Positions 33,261 to 46,755 of a stretch of 64,000 nt of DNA are shown here, one piece after another. The notes under the pieces were generated by a model. That model ran no database searches and had not been told where the DNA came from. It was given only the letters and a program-made list of their open reading frames with translations. This DNA is from Symsagittifera roscoffensis. Its lineage: Eukaryota; Xenacoelomorpha; Acoela; Convolutidae. A program made the translations under genes and the position numbers. The stretch is taken from assembly GCF_963678635.1 (NCBI RefSeq), contig NC_087066.1:48583129-48647128 (forward strand). Direction: 5' to 3'. The first letter of the stretch is position 1. Each line of letters starts with the position of its first letter.

Positions 33261-33689
33261 AAGACTCCCTCCTAGTCTTTCGTGTTTTTTTTTGAATCAC
33301 TCTTTAGCATTCATTACGTGCAGGTCGGTTCCTTCAGTAGTTTTCTTCAGTTTCAGACTGTCAACCGAAAACACAATTTTGAAATTTTGAAACTTATATG
33401 AATCAATGTGCTGATCTAGATCTTCAAAAACTGTTGTGTAATAATTGCACATTGATTCACGTTTTTTGAGGATAGCTATTGTGAAGTAGACGCTTGACTT
33501 AGCAGTTTGTTTTCAAATTTTTCTGTTTCAAGACCATCAAGAAGTTCGATTTAAAAAAAATAACTTCATAGAATGAAAACATGTTTCTTCTTAAAAAATG
33601 TGTTCCATTTTTTTTAAAGCTAGAAATTAATGAAATACTTAATGAGCAGCAAAAATGTGAACATAAAAAAAGAACGCTAAGTTTGTATA

Positions 33690-36600
33690 ATAAACCTGCG
33701 CCCATCCTAGTATTATTCCCGAATAGTGACAGTGGTTCAAACCTTTTTTCTTCGACTTCAGTAAAAAATCTCTTGGCAGATCTAAAAGATCGAGGTTTTA
33801 TTTTTTTGCATAGTTGGCTACAGTCTCCCAAAGAAATGGCTCTCTCCGTTTTTAGATGTGAACATCTCGAGGTAACAAATGAAACTCTCTTATGGAATTT
33901 TTCAGTTAATTTTGAGAGCTATTAAAACTGAAGAAAAAATTTTCTCGTAATCCAGGTTCAATAGCCACCAAGGAGTTTTCTGAGGTTCGAGTTTCCTTTG
34001 AACCCGAGGGTGGGAAATTTGTGGTTTTTTTCATAATTGATGTAATGGGGTTCAAAAACGACACGAAGTCAAATCAAACAACAATAGGCGCATGCCACAG
34101 AATTGAACGTTTTTGAAATTTTAATTGTCGCTACGATTTTCTGCTGCTGGCAATATCACGAGAGCTGGCTCATGAGTTTAACCAATTCATTCGAGAGATT
34201 GACGAACAAATTGCCAGTGCGATTGATAGTCATTTTTTTTGTTTTGAACTTGAAAGTAGTTGCAGGAAGTTCCGGAAGTTTTGCTTTTTTATTTCAAACA
34301 CAAATTCTATTAGATCCTTCATCAAAACAACCTGTGTCAGCAGAAAGAGATCTTCAGATGCTTGGTGTGCTGCGGGCTTTGTTTTAGTGTTAGCATCAGT
34401 CTCCTCATGGCTCTGAGAAACAAAAATTGACTTGAAACTTCGTTGGTTTTAATCAAATCAATTAAAAAAATGAGATCAGTCTCTTCAAGTTTAGGCTCAG
34501 CTAACCTCAAATAAAACGATCAGGCTTGTATCATAGATAATAGGCGGCAATGTAACCTAACAAAAAGCAATTATGACCGTTTTCAAAACGAAAACTAATT
34601 TATTGTTTTGAATTTTCTTTTACCAACAAAAAGCGCAAATGAGGAGCCTCCGGTTGGAAAAACGCTTCTGAATTTTTTTAATATAAACTTCATTTAAACG
34701 CTGAAGAACCCAACCGCTACAATTACATGAAAAACTGAACATGGTTTCTAATTTTCTAATCACTTATTTCATCAAGCGCACCGTTTGAGTACAGTGATGT
34801 TACCTATGTGTAAATGGTTCACCCATTTTTGAGACGCACTCAATGTTTTCTTTTTCATCGACTTTTTGTCGGCCGTGAGGCATGTGAGGATAGAATCTTT
34901 TTCGCTGTATGAATTTTCTACAAGTTTGAATAACGTATTAGAAGTTTTTTTCCGGAAATGAGATATTGTTTTCAGGTAAATCTTCAGCTAGATTTTGTAG
35001 TGATGAGTTTAGAAACTTGGAAGAACCGATGAAGCGAAGATATTCAAAAATGTTTTGCGTGGTTGTTTCGCGCTCAATTAAATTTGTCGTGCGTTCCTTT
35101 TAGATTTTATCCCGAAATGTGACTGTGGTTCAGACATTTTCCCCCCAATTTCACTAAAAATTTCCTGGCAGATCCAAAAGATCAAGGTTTCTTAATTGCA
35201 TAGTTGGCTACAGTCTCCCAAAAAACGGCTCTGCCCAATTTTAGATGTGAATATCTCGAGGTGACAGATGAAACACTCTTATAACATTTTTTACTAAATT
35301 TTCAGAGCTGTTAAAACTGAAGAAAAAGTTTTCTCGTAGTCCAGGTTCAATAGCCACCAAGGAGTATTCTGAGGTTCAAGTTTTCTTTGAACCCGAGATG
35401 AGAAAATTTGTGGATTGTTCATACATGATTTAATGGGGTTCAAGGAAGACTCGAAGTCAATTCAAATAAAAAGGAGTGAACGAGGAGCCTCCAGTTGGTA
35501 AAACGTTTCTGAATTTATTAAAAACCCCTTTCAAACGCTGAAGAACCCAACCGCTACAATGAAATGAAGAAGTGAACATGGCTTCCATTTTTCTAATCAC
35601 TTATTTCATCAAGCGAACCGTTTGAGTACAGGGATGTTATCGCAGTACGAGTAAGTTTTCACCACGCTCTTTTTAAAGTTGTTGCACGCTTTGTTTGGGA
35701 ACAACAATAGCATTTTTAAAGTCAATTTTATTTAGCCAAACACTGCTCTTTTCTTGATCCGCTAGAGGTAAATCATCAAGTTTTTGAAATTGTAATTGTT
35801 GCTCTCATTTTCGTCATTTGGTATTATCCTTATAGCTGGCTCATGACCTTCACAATTTTGCTAGTGTGTGTAGTGATCTAATTCATTCTTTTGAAATTGA
35901 CAGTAGATAAAGCACAGATGCAAAAATTTTGGAGTTTTGATTTTTTTCACACGGAAACTGGTACTTGGTACTTCATCAAGACAACCTGTCTTTGAGCTCA
36001 TTGAGATTATGAGCTTGTCAGATCCTTGGTGCGCTCTGAACTTTGTATACGTGTTAACATCAGTCTCTCCAAGGCACTGACAAAAAAGTTGAATAAAACT
36101 TTCCCTGGATTCAATCAAATCAATCAAAAGCCAATATGAGTCTCTTCAAGTTAAGGGCCAGCTAATCTCCGAATAGTAAGGTCAGTATTTTGTCTTAGAT
36201 GATAGGCGGCAGTGTAACATAACAGAAATTAATTGTGAATCTTGTCGAAACGAATATTTTTTAACTGTTGTGAGTTTGCTCGCTCTTTTAGCAACAAATT
36301 TTGTGAACGAAGGGATTCCGGTTGGTAAATGATTCTGAATTTAATATAAAGCTCAATCACACGCTGAAGAGCCCTACTGCTACCCTGACATGATAAGCTA
36401 ATAAACATAGCTTCCAATTTTCCCATCATTTCCAGAAAATCCGTACAGGGATGTAATCGTGGAATGAGTGATATTTTCACCACGCTCGTTTTCAAGTTGT
36501 TTCACGCTTTGGATCGGATCAACGATAGCACTTTTCAATAAACTAAATTTAGCCAAACTAACTAATTTGATCCGCTAGGTTTTAATAATCAATTTCTTGA

Positions 36601-39600
36601 AAATATAAATGTTGCAACCAGTTTCTGCTGTTGGCATTATCATGATAGCTGGCTCGTGATCTGCACAAAATTGCTAGGGCGTTTGATAGTCTTTTTTTTG
36701 TTTTGAACTTGAAAGTAGTTGCAGGAAGTTCCGGAAGTTTTGCTTTTTTATTTCAAACACAAATTTTATTAGATCCTTCATCAAAACAACCTGTGTCAGA
36801 ACTCAACAGCAGAAAGAGATCTTCAGATGCTTGGTGTGCTACGGGCTTTGTTTGAGTGTTAGTATCAGTCGCCTCATGGCTCTGAGAAACAAAAGTTGAC
36901 TTGAAACTTCGTTGGTTTTAATCAAATCAATTAAAAAAATGAGATCAGTCTCTTCAAGTTTAGGCTCAGCTAACCTCAAATAAAACGATCAGGCTTGTAT
37001 CATAGATAATAGGCGGCAATGTAACCTAACAAAAAGCAATTATGACCGTTTTTAAAACGAAAACTAATAATTGTTTTGAATTTTCTTTTGCCAACAAAAA
37101 GTGCAAATGAGGAGCCTCCAGTTGGAAAAACGCTTCTGAATTTAATATAAACTCCATTTAAACGCTGAAGAACCCAACCGCTACAATGACATGCAAAACT
37201 GAACATGGTTTCTAATTTTCTAATCCCTTATTTCATCAAGCGAACCGTTTGAGTACAGTGATTTTACCTATGTGTAAATGCTTCACCCATTTTTGAGACG
37301 CAGTCATTGTTTTCTTTTTTATCGACTTTTTGTCGGCCGTGAGGCATGTGAGGATAGAATTTTTTTCGCTGTACGATTTTTCTACAAGTTTGAATTACGT
37401 ATTAGAAGCGTTTTTCCGGAATTGAGAATTTGTTTTTAGGTAAATTGTCAGCTAATGAGTTTAGAAACTTGGAAGAATTGATGAAGCAAAGATATTCAAA
37501 AATGTTTTGCGTGGTTGTTTCGCGCTCAACTAAGTTTGTCGTGCGTTCCTTTTAGATTTTATCCCAAAAAGTGACTGTGGTTCAGACATTTTTCCTGCAA
37601 TTTCACTAAAAAATTTCCTGGCAGATCCAAAAGATCAAGGTTTTTTGTTGCATGTTGGCTACAGTCTCCAAAATAATTTGGCCCTCTCCGTTCCCAGAAA
37701 TAAACATCTCGAGCTAACAGATGAAACACTCTTAAAAAGTTTTTTGAACAGTTTTTTTTAAAACTAACAAGACTTAAGATAAATGTTTCTCAAAAATCAT
37801 CTTCAATAGCAACCAAAGAGTACCCAGAGTTTCGACTTTTATTTGAAACACGAGATGAGGAAATTTGTGGATTGTTCATACATGATTTAATGGGGTTCAA
37901 GGAAGACTCGAAGTCAAATCAAATAACAACGCGCGCTTGCCAGAGAATCGAACGTTTTTGAAATTGTAATAGTCGCCTCCATTTTCGGCTGTTGTCATTA
38001 TCACGAGAACTGGCTCGTAATTTCAACAATTTTGTTAGAGAATTTGATGATCAACTTCATTTTAGTGAACTTGAAAGGGGTTCCGGCACAATCGGAGAAA
38101 GTTTCAGAGTTTTTACTTCTTAACTTTTTTTTGCAAATCGTTGTAGATACTTTATCAAGACAACCTGTGCTCGAGCTCATTGGCATAATGAGTGCGTCAG
38201 ATGCTCGATGCGCTCCGAGTTTTGTAGAAGTGTTAAAATCAGTCTCCCCAATGCTCTGACAAAAAAAGATTAAAGTGTTTCTTGGCTTCAATCAAGTTAT
38301 CGGCATTGATGGTAATTTTACCTATAAAAAAACTGTTTACCCTTTTTTCGGGAGAAAGTTATTCTTTTTCATCGAATTTTTGTCGGTCGATCATTTAATT
38401 TTGAGAATAGTCTTTTTCTGCATATGAAATTATTGCAAGTTTTGCTAACGTTTCAGAAATTTTTATGGAAAATTGAGAAATTGTTTGCAGGTAAAATGTC
38501 GACTAGTTTTTTTAGCGACGAAATGGGAAACCTGAAACAATTCATGAAGTGATGATTTTCATAATTTTTTTTGTGCCGTGAGTTTTCTTCACTTTCACAA
38601 AAAAAACAGATCCAAAAAAACAGATCTTGGTCTTTTTGCATGGTTGGCTACAGTTTTTTTTTTAAAAATATGGCTTTCTTCGTTTTTAGATGTAAACATC
38701 TCGTGCTTATAGATGAAACTCTCTTATAAAGTTTTCTTTACACTTTTTGAAGCGATGAAGACTGAGGAGAAATTTTCTCGAAAATCATGTTTAATAGCAA
38801 CCAAGAAGCAACCAGAGCTTCAAAATATTTTAAACACGAGTTGTACAAATTTGTGGACTGTTCATCCATGATGCAATTGGGTTCAAGAACGACTCGAAGT
38901 CAAATCAAATAACAATAGATGCATGCCAGAGAATTGAAAGTCTTGGAAAATGTAATTGTTGCTACCATTTTCAGCTGTTGGCATATCTCGAAAACTGGCT
39001 GGTTTGACGATCAACTTCATTGTAATGAGCTTGAAAGCAGTTACAGCACAGTCGCAGGAAGTTTCAGATTTTTTGATTTTTATTTTTACTTGCAAATCGT
39101 ATTAGATCCTTTACCAAGACAACCTGTGTTCGAGCTCATTGGCATAAAGAGCTCGTCAGATACTTGATACCGAATTTTGTATAAGTGCCAATATCAGTCT
39201 CTCCAAGGCTCTGAAAACAAAGTTGAATGAAAGTTTCCTTGGATTCAATCAAATCAATCAAAAGCTAATATGAGTCTGAGTGTTAATAAATATACATGCT
39301 ATAACAGGGTTCAAAAACGATTCGTACTCAAAACAAATAACAAAAAATGCATACCAGAGAGCTTGAATGTTTATGAAATTTAAATAGCCACTACAATTTT
39401 TGGCTGTTAACATTACTATGATAGCTGGCTCGTGGTCTTCACAAATTTTCTTGTGCGTTTGATAATCAATTTTGTTGTTTTGAACTTGAAAGCAGTTACG
39501 GAACAGTCGCAAGAAGTTCTGGTATTTTTATCTTTTTTTCATTCACAAATTATAGTAGATCCTTCATCAAGACACCATGTCTTTGAACTCATTGGCAAGA

Positions 39601-41310
39601 TGATTTTGTTAGATGCTTGATGCGCTCCGGGCTTTGTATAAGTGTTACTATCAGTCTCTACCGGGCTCTGACGAAAAAATTGATTTAAAATTTCACTGAC
39701 TTGAGTCAAATCAATCAAGGGTAGTTATCAGTTTATTCAAGATTAGGGTCAGCTAAAAGCTTGATCCTACCCCTAAGATCAAGCTTGTGTCTTAGGAGAT
39801 AGCCGGCAGTGTAACATAACAGAAAGCAATTGTTATCGTTTCAATACGAATCATATTCAACTGTGGTGGATTTTCTCTTCTTGTAACAAATGGTGTAAAC
39901 CAGGAGCCTCCGGTTGGTAAAACGTTTCTGAATTTAATATAAGGCTCATTAAAACGACGCTGAAGAATGCAACCGCTACACTGACATGAAAAACTTTTAA
40001 GCATAGCTTCCAATTTTCCTATAGTATCGGGATTTATTTCATCGAGCGAACCGTTTGAGTATATGGGTGTTATCGTAGAAAGAGCGAAAATTTCATTTTA
40101 TAGTTAACGCACGCTTTGTCTGGGAACAATGATAGCGTTTTTAATTGAAATAAATTTGGCCAAACCTTGCTCTTTACATGATCCGCTAGGATTTAATAAT
40201 CATTTTGTTGAAAATATAAATGTTGCTACCAGTTTCTGCTGTTGGCATTATCATGATAGCTGGCTCTTGATCTGTACAAAATTGCTAGTGCGTTTGATAG
40301 TCATGTTTTTTTGTTTTGAACTTGAAAGTAGTTGCAGGAAGTTTTGCTTTTTTATTTCAAACACAAATTTTTGTAGATCCTTCATCAAAACAACCTGTGT
40401 AAGAACTCAACAGCAGAGATCTTCAGATGCTCGGTATGCTGCGGGCTTTGTTTGAGTGTTAGTATCAGTCTCCTCATGGCTCCTATAAATTGACAATAGA
40501 TAAGGCACAGATGCAAAAAGTTCTGGAATTTAAATTTTTTTCAACACGAATTGGTACTTGGTATTTCATCAAGACAACATGTATTTGAGCTCATTGGCAT
40601 TATGAGCTTGTCAATTTCTTGATGCGCGCCAAATTTTATATACGTATTATTATCAGTCTCTCAAACGAAGAATAAGATCAGGATCGTATCTTAGATGATA
40701 GGCGGCAGTATTACATAACAGAAGGAAAGTTTGAATGTTGCGAATAAGAACTATTTTTCATCTTTTGTGAGCTAGCTTGCTCTTTTAGCAACAAATTTTG
40801 CTTAAATTTCGTCGAGCGTTGTCTTCATGGAATGAGTGATATTTTTACCACGCTCGTTTTCAAGTGGTTGCATTCTTTGGATTTGAACAACGATCGCAAT
40901 TTTAATTAAACTAAAATTAACCAAACACTGTTCTTCCTATGATCCGCTAAGAATGAATCACCAAATTCTTGAAACTATAACTGTTGCTACAATTTTTGGC
41001 TATTGGTATTATCATGATAGCTGGCTCGTGATTTTTAAAAATTTGCTAGTGCGTTTGCTGGTGAATTTCTTTCTTCTGAGCTTGAAAGTAGTTGCAGGAA
41101 CTTCCGGATTTTGTTTTTTTTCTTTTCAAACACAATTTTTAATAGAAACTTCATCAAGACAACTTGTGTTTGAGCTCATTGGCATAATTAGTTCTTTAGA
41201 TGTTTGAAGTCCTCCAGGTTTTGTATTATTGTTCATATCAGTCTCTCCAAGGCTCTGACAAAAAAGTTGAAGAAGAAATTCCCTTGGATTCAATCAAATC
41301 AACAAAAGCT
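33690..41310. repeat. Array A: diverged tandem units, mostly 1-2.5 kb
   Basis: Landmark blocks recur in order. A block with (A)GCTGGCTC occurs near 34,163, 35,837, 36,647, 38,010, 38,993, 39,424, 40,258 and 41,020. It is followed by a block with GATCCTTCATCAA(A/G)ACAACC, a TTTGTATAAGTGTTA-like block, and in longer units blocks with GAGGAGCCTCCGGTTGG, TTTTTGTCGG and CTCGAGGT. The segments 34,235-35,120 and 36,700-37,570 are nearly the same. Open frames within units are not conserved between copies, so no protein is called. Confidence 0.8.
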
Positions 41311-41394
41311 GATATGAGTCTCAGTAATATAGATATACGACACTGGGATCGGGGGGGGGGAGGGGCTTGGTGGGGGTAGAAGTAATCTCTCTAG

Positions 41395-41590
41395 GGATCC
41401 TTGGGTATAGATTTTACCTATTGATCCCTTTATAAATTTTTATCCCTAATGATCCCTTTGTAAAATATTTATACCTAATGATCCCTATGTATACTTTTTA
41501 TAGCTAATGGTTTCTATTTAAAATTAATGATCCCTACTGGTCCTTATGTTTGATTTTGTACTTAATAATCCTTATGTGAAAATTGTGTTG
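41395..41590 (+). repeat. Degenerate minisatellite
   Basis: About six imperfect units of roughly 27-35 bp built around TAATGATCCCT(T/A)TGTA and TTTTTAT(A/C)CC. It sits between arrays A and B, just after a G-run at about 41,350. Confidence 0.65.
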
Positions 41591-42049
41591 GTTAAAAACA
41601 ATATTGATCTATGCATTGAGGCGATAAATTTTTTCTTTTTGCCGCCATTAGGTCGGCAAGCTATGTTATATTCCAGTTGAACTAAAATTGCATAATGCGT
41701 TTTGCTGTTCAAGGTCTTTGCGAATTTTTTTTTCAATGTTTCCACAACTTTATTGTCTTGGTGGAAATGGATATGAAATGAAATAGTTAAATTATACCCA
41801 CAATCTCCTTAAACAAGTGTCGCTTAAAGGCACCAAAAACAGTTTGGGGTCAATTCCAATATGAAAACTCTCGAAACCACTACACATAAAAAAAGTGTAA
41901 CAGAAAACCAAAAGTGGATTTGAAGTAGCCCGCCGTTACCTAACTGTGAACAAACGTGGAATGTAATTGTAATTTAAATTATGATAAACAACTAAAAATT
42001 TTGTATTTAACTTGAATCAAACACACAATCTTAGAAATTTTGTTAGTTT

Positions 42050-42511
42050 TGCGTGTCTTTGACTGCGATGCTAAACCTTCAAGTGCTTCGCGGTCGAGGT
42101 ACTATTCATCATCCGAAGGCGAAGAAGAAGTGACTGCACTCGGATCAACCAAATCATTGCTTTCGATATCGCTCTCCGCAATTTCCTTGACACGAATTCA
42201 ACCTGAATCTGGAGCTTGATAGCTGCTGACACTATTTAAAAGGTCTCTCAACGATCGGCTCGGTTGAGTATTCATCACAAGGAAGCTATCTTCTGACCCG
42301 TAATTAGTATCTTGCGTGAAGATTTCTTCTTGTTTCGAGTTCTCCTGGTCCCATTAGACTATCTCATCTTCTTCCTCGAAGAATCTCAGCCAAGCGTCTA
42401 TATCTTCATCTTCGTGGTGACTGGGGCTCTTAGTTTCACTCACGTTCCTATCATTATCATCATTGTCATCATCATCATCCTGATTGCTATCGGTATTACT
42501 AGGAAAAAAAG
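42050..42511 (-). pseudogene. Acidic repeat protein, array B unit 1 (broken)
   Basis: Minus-strand fragments match the acidic ORF of the other units (E-D-E-I-V, S-E-D-S-F-L-V-M-N-T-Q-P-S-R-S-L) with stops in between. Only one internal repeat is present. Confidence 0.6.
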
Positions 42512-42519
42512 AAGCTTTC

Positions 42520-42780
42520 ACGGTTCAATAGTGACGGTATGGCAATGTGGAATTACTTTCGCTGATGATGTATCATTATAATCATAGACTGACAATGCGA
42601 TTTTGTTTGTTCGAAAATTGTTAAGAACATATATCTCGGAGATGATGCGAGTATTTTCGGCTCGTAAAAGGTTTCCAGAGGCAAAAATTTTGATGTACTT
42701 TTCACGAGTTAGCAACGGCTTTTCTTGAGTCACCTTAGTTTTGCCTTTTTCAGAATGTTTCCGTGTATCTGAATAAAAAA
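42520..42780 (-). pseudogene. Conserved protein tail, array B unit 1
   Basis: Reads T-R-E-K-Y-I-K-I-F-A-S-G-N-L-L-R-A-E-N and N-K-I-A-L-S-V-Y-D-Y, then the shared shift. It is slightly more diverged than units 2 and 3. Confidence 0.45.
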
Positions 42781-42955
42781 ATGATGCTCACTTATCATGT
42801 TATTTCTTGATTTATTTTGTAAACTTACCCTTGATGTTGAAAATAAAAAATATATGTAGGCATCCTTTTCAGAAGATCCCCCTCATTTAAAACTGTGTTA
42901 ACCAACTAACCTAGCCCACCCCCATCCACAGCTACACAAAAGACGTCTAAAAAAA

Positions 42956-43150
42956 TTTCACTTAGGAAAAAAAATTCACCAGTTCTTTTTCTCAAAAAAA
43001 GTTTTTTCAAAGTTTTTTTTTCTCATTTTTTTTCAATTTTTTTTCTTCAAAATTTAAAAAAATAAATAACTTTTTTTTCAATTAATTTTTTCAAAATTTT
43101 TTAAAATATATAAACAATTTTTTCAAAAAAAAGTTTTCATAATTTCTCAA
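42956..43150. repeat. A/T-only low-complexity tract of array B, unit 1
   Basis: Runs of A and T with almost no G. The matching tracts of later units lie at 45,360-45,560 and 47,500-47,810. No coding content. Confidence 0.75.
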
Positions 43151-44348
43151 ATTTTTTAATTTTTGAAAACAAAAAACACTCTTGGAACAATTTTGAGCCA
43201 GTAATTTTGAAAGAACTGTTCTTACTTTGCGATAATAATGAATAAAGCTTTTGCTTCAATGCACTGAATTCTGATTTTCTATGACTCTTCTTTAAACTTT
43301 AAAAGTTTAAGTTTGTAATCTGCTTTGTAGAGGAAGTGGTTGTAGAGGAACTGCACTTAGAGAAGTTGAAGTTGTCCAAAATATCAAGTTTCTGGTACAG
43401 TTTTTCATAAAAGTTCGAGTTTTTTTTCATTTTTATTTCATACATAAGGCTGTAAGTGTCTGTGCGCACAAGAGGTGACAGATGAAATTGGGCTTCAAAA
43501 CCTCGTATTGAAATTGGGCTCCAGAAAACACGCTCTTACAACCGTGCTTACATCCCATTTGAGTTATGTTGGCGCTAATGTCAATGCAGCCCAGTCCTCA
43601 CCAAAAACTTCGTAGGTTTCATTTTCAAACTTACTTATATTGCGCCTTGTTTCTTCAGCATTTCGTAAAATCTTGTTCAATTTCTTTCTTTTCGACTCAC
43701 ACATTTTCCCGTATATTGAACTGATCAATCACTTGTACAGGGCTTCTCCAAACTTGTTTTTCGCTGCTTTCCGTTTCTTTGAATTTAGAGTTATGTACGG
43801 TTCGAGTCACAACAATATTGCGAAGCAGCGTTGTAGTGATAGGGCCAAGCTTTATCTAGAGTTTAAGGAGTTTATAATGAATTAAATATTGAGTCTTATC
43901 ATGTAAAGTTTATGACAGTTTTTCTTTGAAATGGTTGAATTATACACACAATCTTCTAAAACAAGTGTCGTTTAAAGGCACGTAAACAGTTTGGGGTCAA
44001 TTCCAATATGGGAAGTTCTCCAAACCACGCCAGATTAAAAAAATGTGAAACAGAAAACCAAAAGTGGATTTAAAGTAGCCCGCTATTGCCTAACTGTGAA
44101 CAAACGTGGAAAGTAATTATAATTTAGTACACTGATTAACAGAATTAAATTTTTTATTTGACTTGAACAGAACTCACAATCTTAAAGTTTTTGTTAGTTT
44201 TGCGTGTCTTTGACTGCGATGCTAAACCTTCAAGTGCTTCGCGGTCGAGGTACTATTCATCATCCGAAGGCGAAGAAGAAGTGACTGCACTTGGATCAAC
44301 CAAATCATCGCTTTCGATATCGCTCTCAGCAATTTCCTTGACACGAAT

Positions 44349-44930
44349 TCAACCTGAATCCAGAGCTTGGTAGCTGGTGACACTGTTTAAAATGTCTCTC
44401 AACGATTGGCTCGGTTGAGTATTCATCACAAGGAAGCTATCTTCTGACCTGTAATTAGTATCTTGCGTGAAGTTTTCTTCTTGGTTCGATTTCTCCTGAT
44501 CCCATTCGACTATCTCATTTTCTTCCTCGAAAAAACATTCACCAAAATTTTTCCCCAAAAAGTCATCGCTTTCGCTATCGCTCTCAGCTTTATCCTTGAC
44601 ACGAATTTTACCTGAATCTGGAGCTTCATAGCTGGTGACACTACTTAAAATGTCTCTCAACGATCGGCTCGGTTGAGTATTCATCACAAGGAAGCTATCT
44701 TCTGACCCGTAATTAGTCTCTTGCGTGAAGATTTCTTCTTGGTTCGAGTTCTCCTGATCCCATTCGACTATCTCATCTCCTTCCTCGAAGAATCTCAGCC
44801 AATCGACTATATCTGCATCTTCGTGGTGACTGGTTCTCTTAGTTTCACTCACGTTCCTATCATTATCATCATTGTCATCATCATCATGCTGAATGCTATC
44901 GGTATTACCAGGAAAAATAGAAGCTTTCAC
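44349..44930 (-). CDS. Acidic internally repetitive ORF, array B unit 2
   Basis: A 193-codon minus-strand frame, very rich in Asp, Glu, Ser and Asn. It has a poly-Asp/Asn N-terminal part and two copies of a unit of about 80-85 residues holding E-I-V-E-W-D-Q-E, Y-(G/R)-S-E-D-S-F-L-V-M-N-T-Q-P and S-L-R-D-I-L-x-S-V-T-S-Y. The first codon is GTG, so it probably continues from an upstream exon or stop: the same frame is preceded, one stop away, by the conserved tail ending in G-H-Y. Unrecognised. Acidic low-complexity domains are common in transposon and viral proteins and in nucleic-acid mimics, but I assign no role. Confidence 0.5.
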   Translation of the reverse strand: MKASIFPGNTDSIQHDDDDNDDNDRNVSETKRTSHHEDADIVDWLRFFEEGDEIVEWDQENSNQEEIFTQETNYGSEDSFLVMNTQPSRSLRDILSSVTSYEAPDSGKIRVKDKAESDSESDDFLGKNFGECFFEEENEIVEWDQEKSNQEENFTQDTNYRSEDSFLVMNTQPSQSLRDILNSVTSYQALDSG

Positions 44931-44937
44931 GGATCAA

Positions 44938-45316
44938 TAGTGACCGTATGGCAATGTGGAGATACCTTCGCTGAGGATGTATCATTATCATCATAGGCTG
45001 ACAATGCGATTTTGTTTGTTCAAAAATTGGTAAGAACATGTATCTCGGAGATGATACGAGTATTTTCGGCTCGTAAAAGGTTTCCAGAGGCAAGAGTTTT
45101 GATGTATTTTTCACGAGTTAGCAACCGTTTTTCTTGAAACATCTTTCTTATGCCTTTTTCAGAATTTTTCCGTGTATCTGAATAAAAAAAATGATGCTCA
45201 CTAATCAGTTTATTTCTTGATTTATTTTGTAAACTTAACCTTGATGTTGAAAATAAAAAAATATATGTAGGCATCCTTTTCAGAAGATCACCCTCATTCA
45301 AAAATGTGTTAACCAA
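44938..45316 (-). pseudogene. Conserved protein tail (NKIALSAYDD ... GHY), array B unit 2
   Basis: The minus strand reads T-R-E-K-Y-I-K-T-L-A-S-G-N-L-L-R-A-E-N, then N-K-I-A-L-S-A-Y-D-D; after a one-base shift it continues to an I-S-T-L-P-Y-G-H-Y end and a stop. An acceptor-like ttattcag precedes S-D-T-R-K. The ending resembles a C-terminal motif I associate, from memory only, with proteins of large animal DNA elements. Equivalent tails are at 42,520-42,780, 47,085-47,330 and, truncated, at 49,560-49,600. Confidence 0.5.
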
Positions 45317-46755
45317 CTAACATAGCCCACCCCCATCCACAGCTACACAAAAGACGTCTAGAAAAAAATTCACTTAGGAAAAAAAAATTCACCAAAATTT
45401 TTTCTCAAAAAAAAAGTTTAAAAAAATTTTTTTTTTTCGATTTTTTTTTTCAAAATTATAAAAAATATTTAAACTTTTTTTTTCAATTAGCTTTTTCAAG
45501 TTTTTTTTAATATATGAACAAAATTTTTTCAAAAAAAGGTTTTCATTATTTTTCTAAGTTTTTAATTTTCGAAAACAAAAAACACTCTTGGAACAATTTT
45601 GAGCCAGTAATTTTGAAAGAATTGTTCTTACTCTGCGATAATAATGAATAAAGCTTTTGCTTCAATGCACTGAATTCTGATTTTCTATGACTCTTCTTTA
45701 AACTTTAAAAGTTTAAGTTTGTAATCTGCTTTGTAGAGGAAGTGGTTGTAGAGGAACTGCACTTAGAGAAGTTGAAGTTGTCCAAAATATCAAGTTTCTG
45801 GTACAGTTTTTCATAAAAGTTCGAGTTTTTTTCCATTTTTATTTCATACATAAGGCTGTAAGTGTCTGTGCGCACAAGAGGTGACAGATGAAATTGGGCT
45901 TCAAAACCTCGTATTGAAATTGGGCTCCAGAAAACACGCTCTTACAACCGTGCTTACATCCCATTTGAGTTATGTTGGCGCTAATGTCAATGCAGCCCAG
46001 TCCTCACCAAAAACTTCGTAGGTTTCATTTTCAAACTTACTTATATTGCGCCTTGTTTCTTCAGCATTTCGTAAAATCTTGTTCAATTTCTTTCTTTTCG
46101 ACTCACACATTTTCCCGTATATTGAACTGATCAATCACTTGTACAGGGCTTCTCCAAACTTGTTTTTCGCTGCTTTCCGTTTCTTTGAATTTAGAGTTAT
46201 GTACGGTTCGAGTCACAACAATATTGCGAAGCAGCGTTGTAGTGATAGGGCCAAGCTTTATCTAGAGTTTAAGGAGTTTATAATGAATTAAATATTGAGT
46301 CTTATCATGTAAAGTTTATGACAGTTTTTCTTTGAAATGGTTGAATTATACACACAATCTTCTAAAACAAGTGTCGTTTAAAGGCACGTAAACAGTTTGG
46401 GGTCAATTCCAATATGGGAAGTTCTCCAAACCACGCCAGATTAAAAAAAAAGTGAAACAGAAAACCAAAAGTGGATTTAAAGTAGCCCGCTATTGCCTAA
46501 CTGTGAACAAACGTGGAAAGTAATTATAATTTAGTACACTGATTAACAGAATTAAATTTTTTGTTTGACTTGAACAGAACTCACAATCTTAAAGTTTTTG
46601 TTAGTTTTGCGTGTCTTTGACTGCGATGCTAAACCTTCAAGTGCTTCGCGGTCGAGGTACTATTCATCATCCGAAGGCGAAGAAGAAGTGACTGCACTTG
46701 GATCAACCAAATCATCGCTTTCGATATCGCTCTCAGCAATTTCCTTGACACGAAT

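Noticed and set aside
34103-41207. Repeated 70-110-codon frames in array A on both strands
   Set aside because: They share sequence only because the DNA is repeated; frames are broken at different points in other copies, so there is no sign of coding constraint.
43640-46291. Identical 81-codon + strand frames at 43,640 and 46,046
   Set aside because: Identity reflects the recent duplication of array units 2 and 3. The diverged unit 4 does not keep the frame, so it is not called as a gene.
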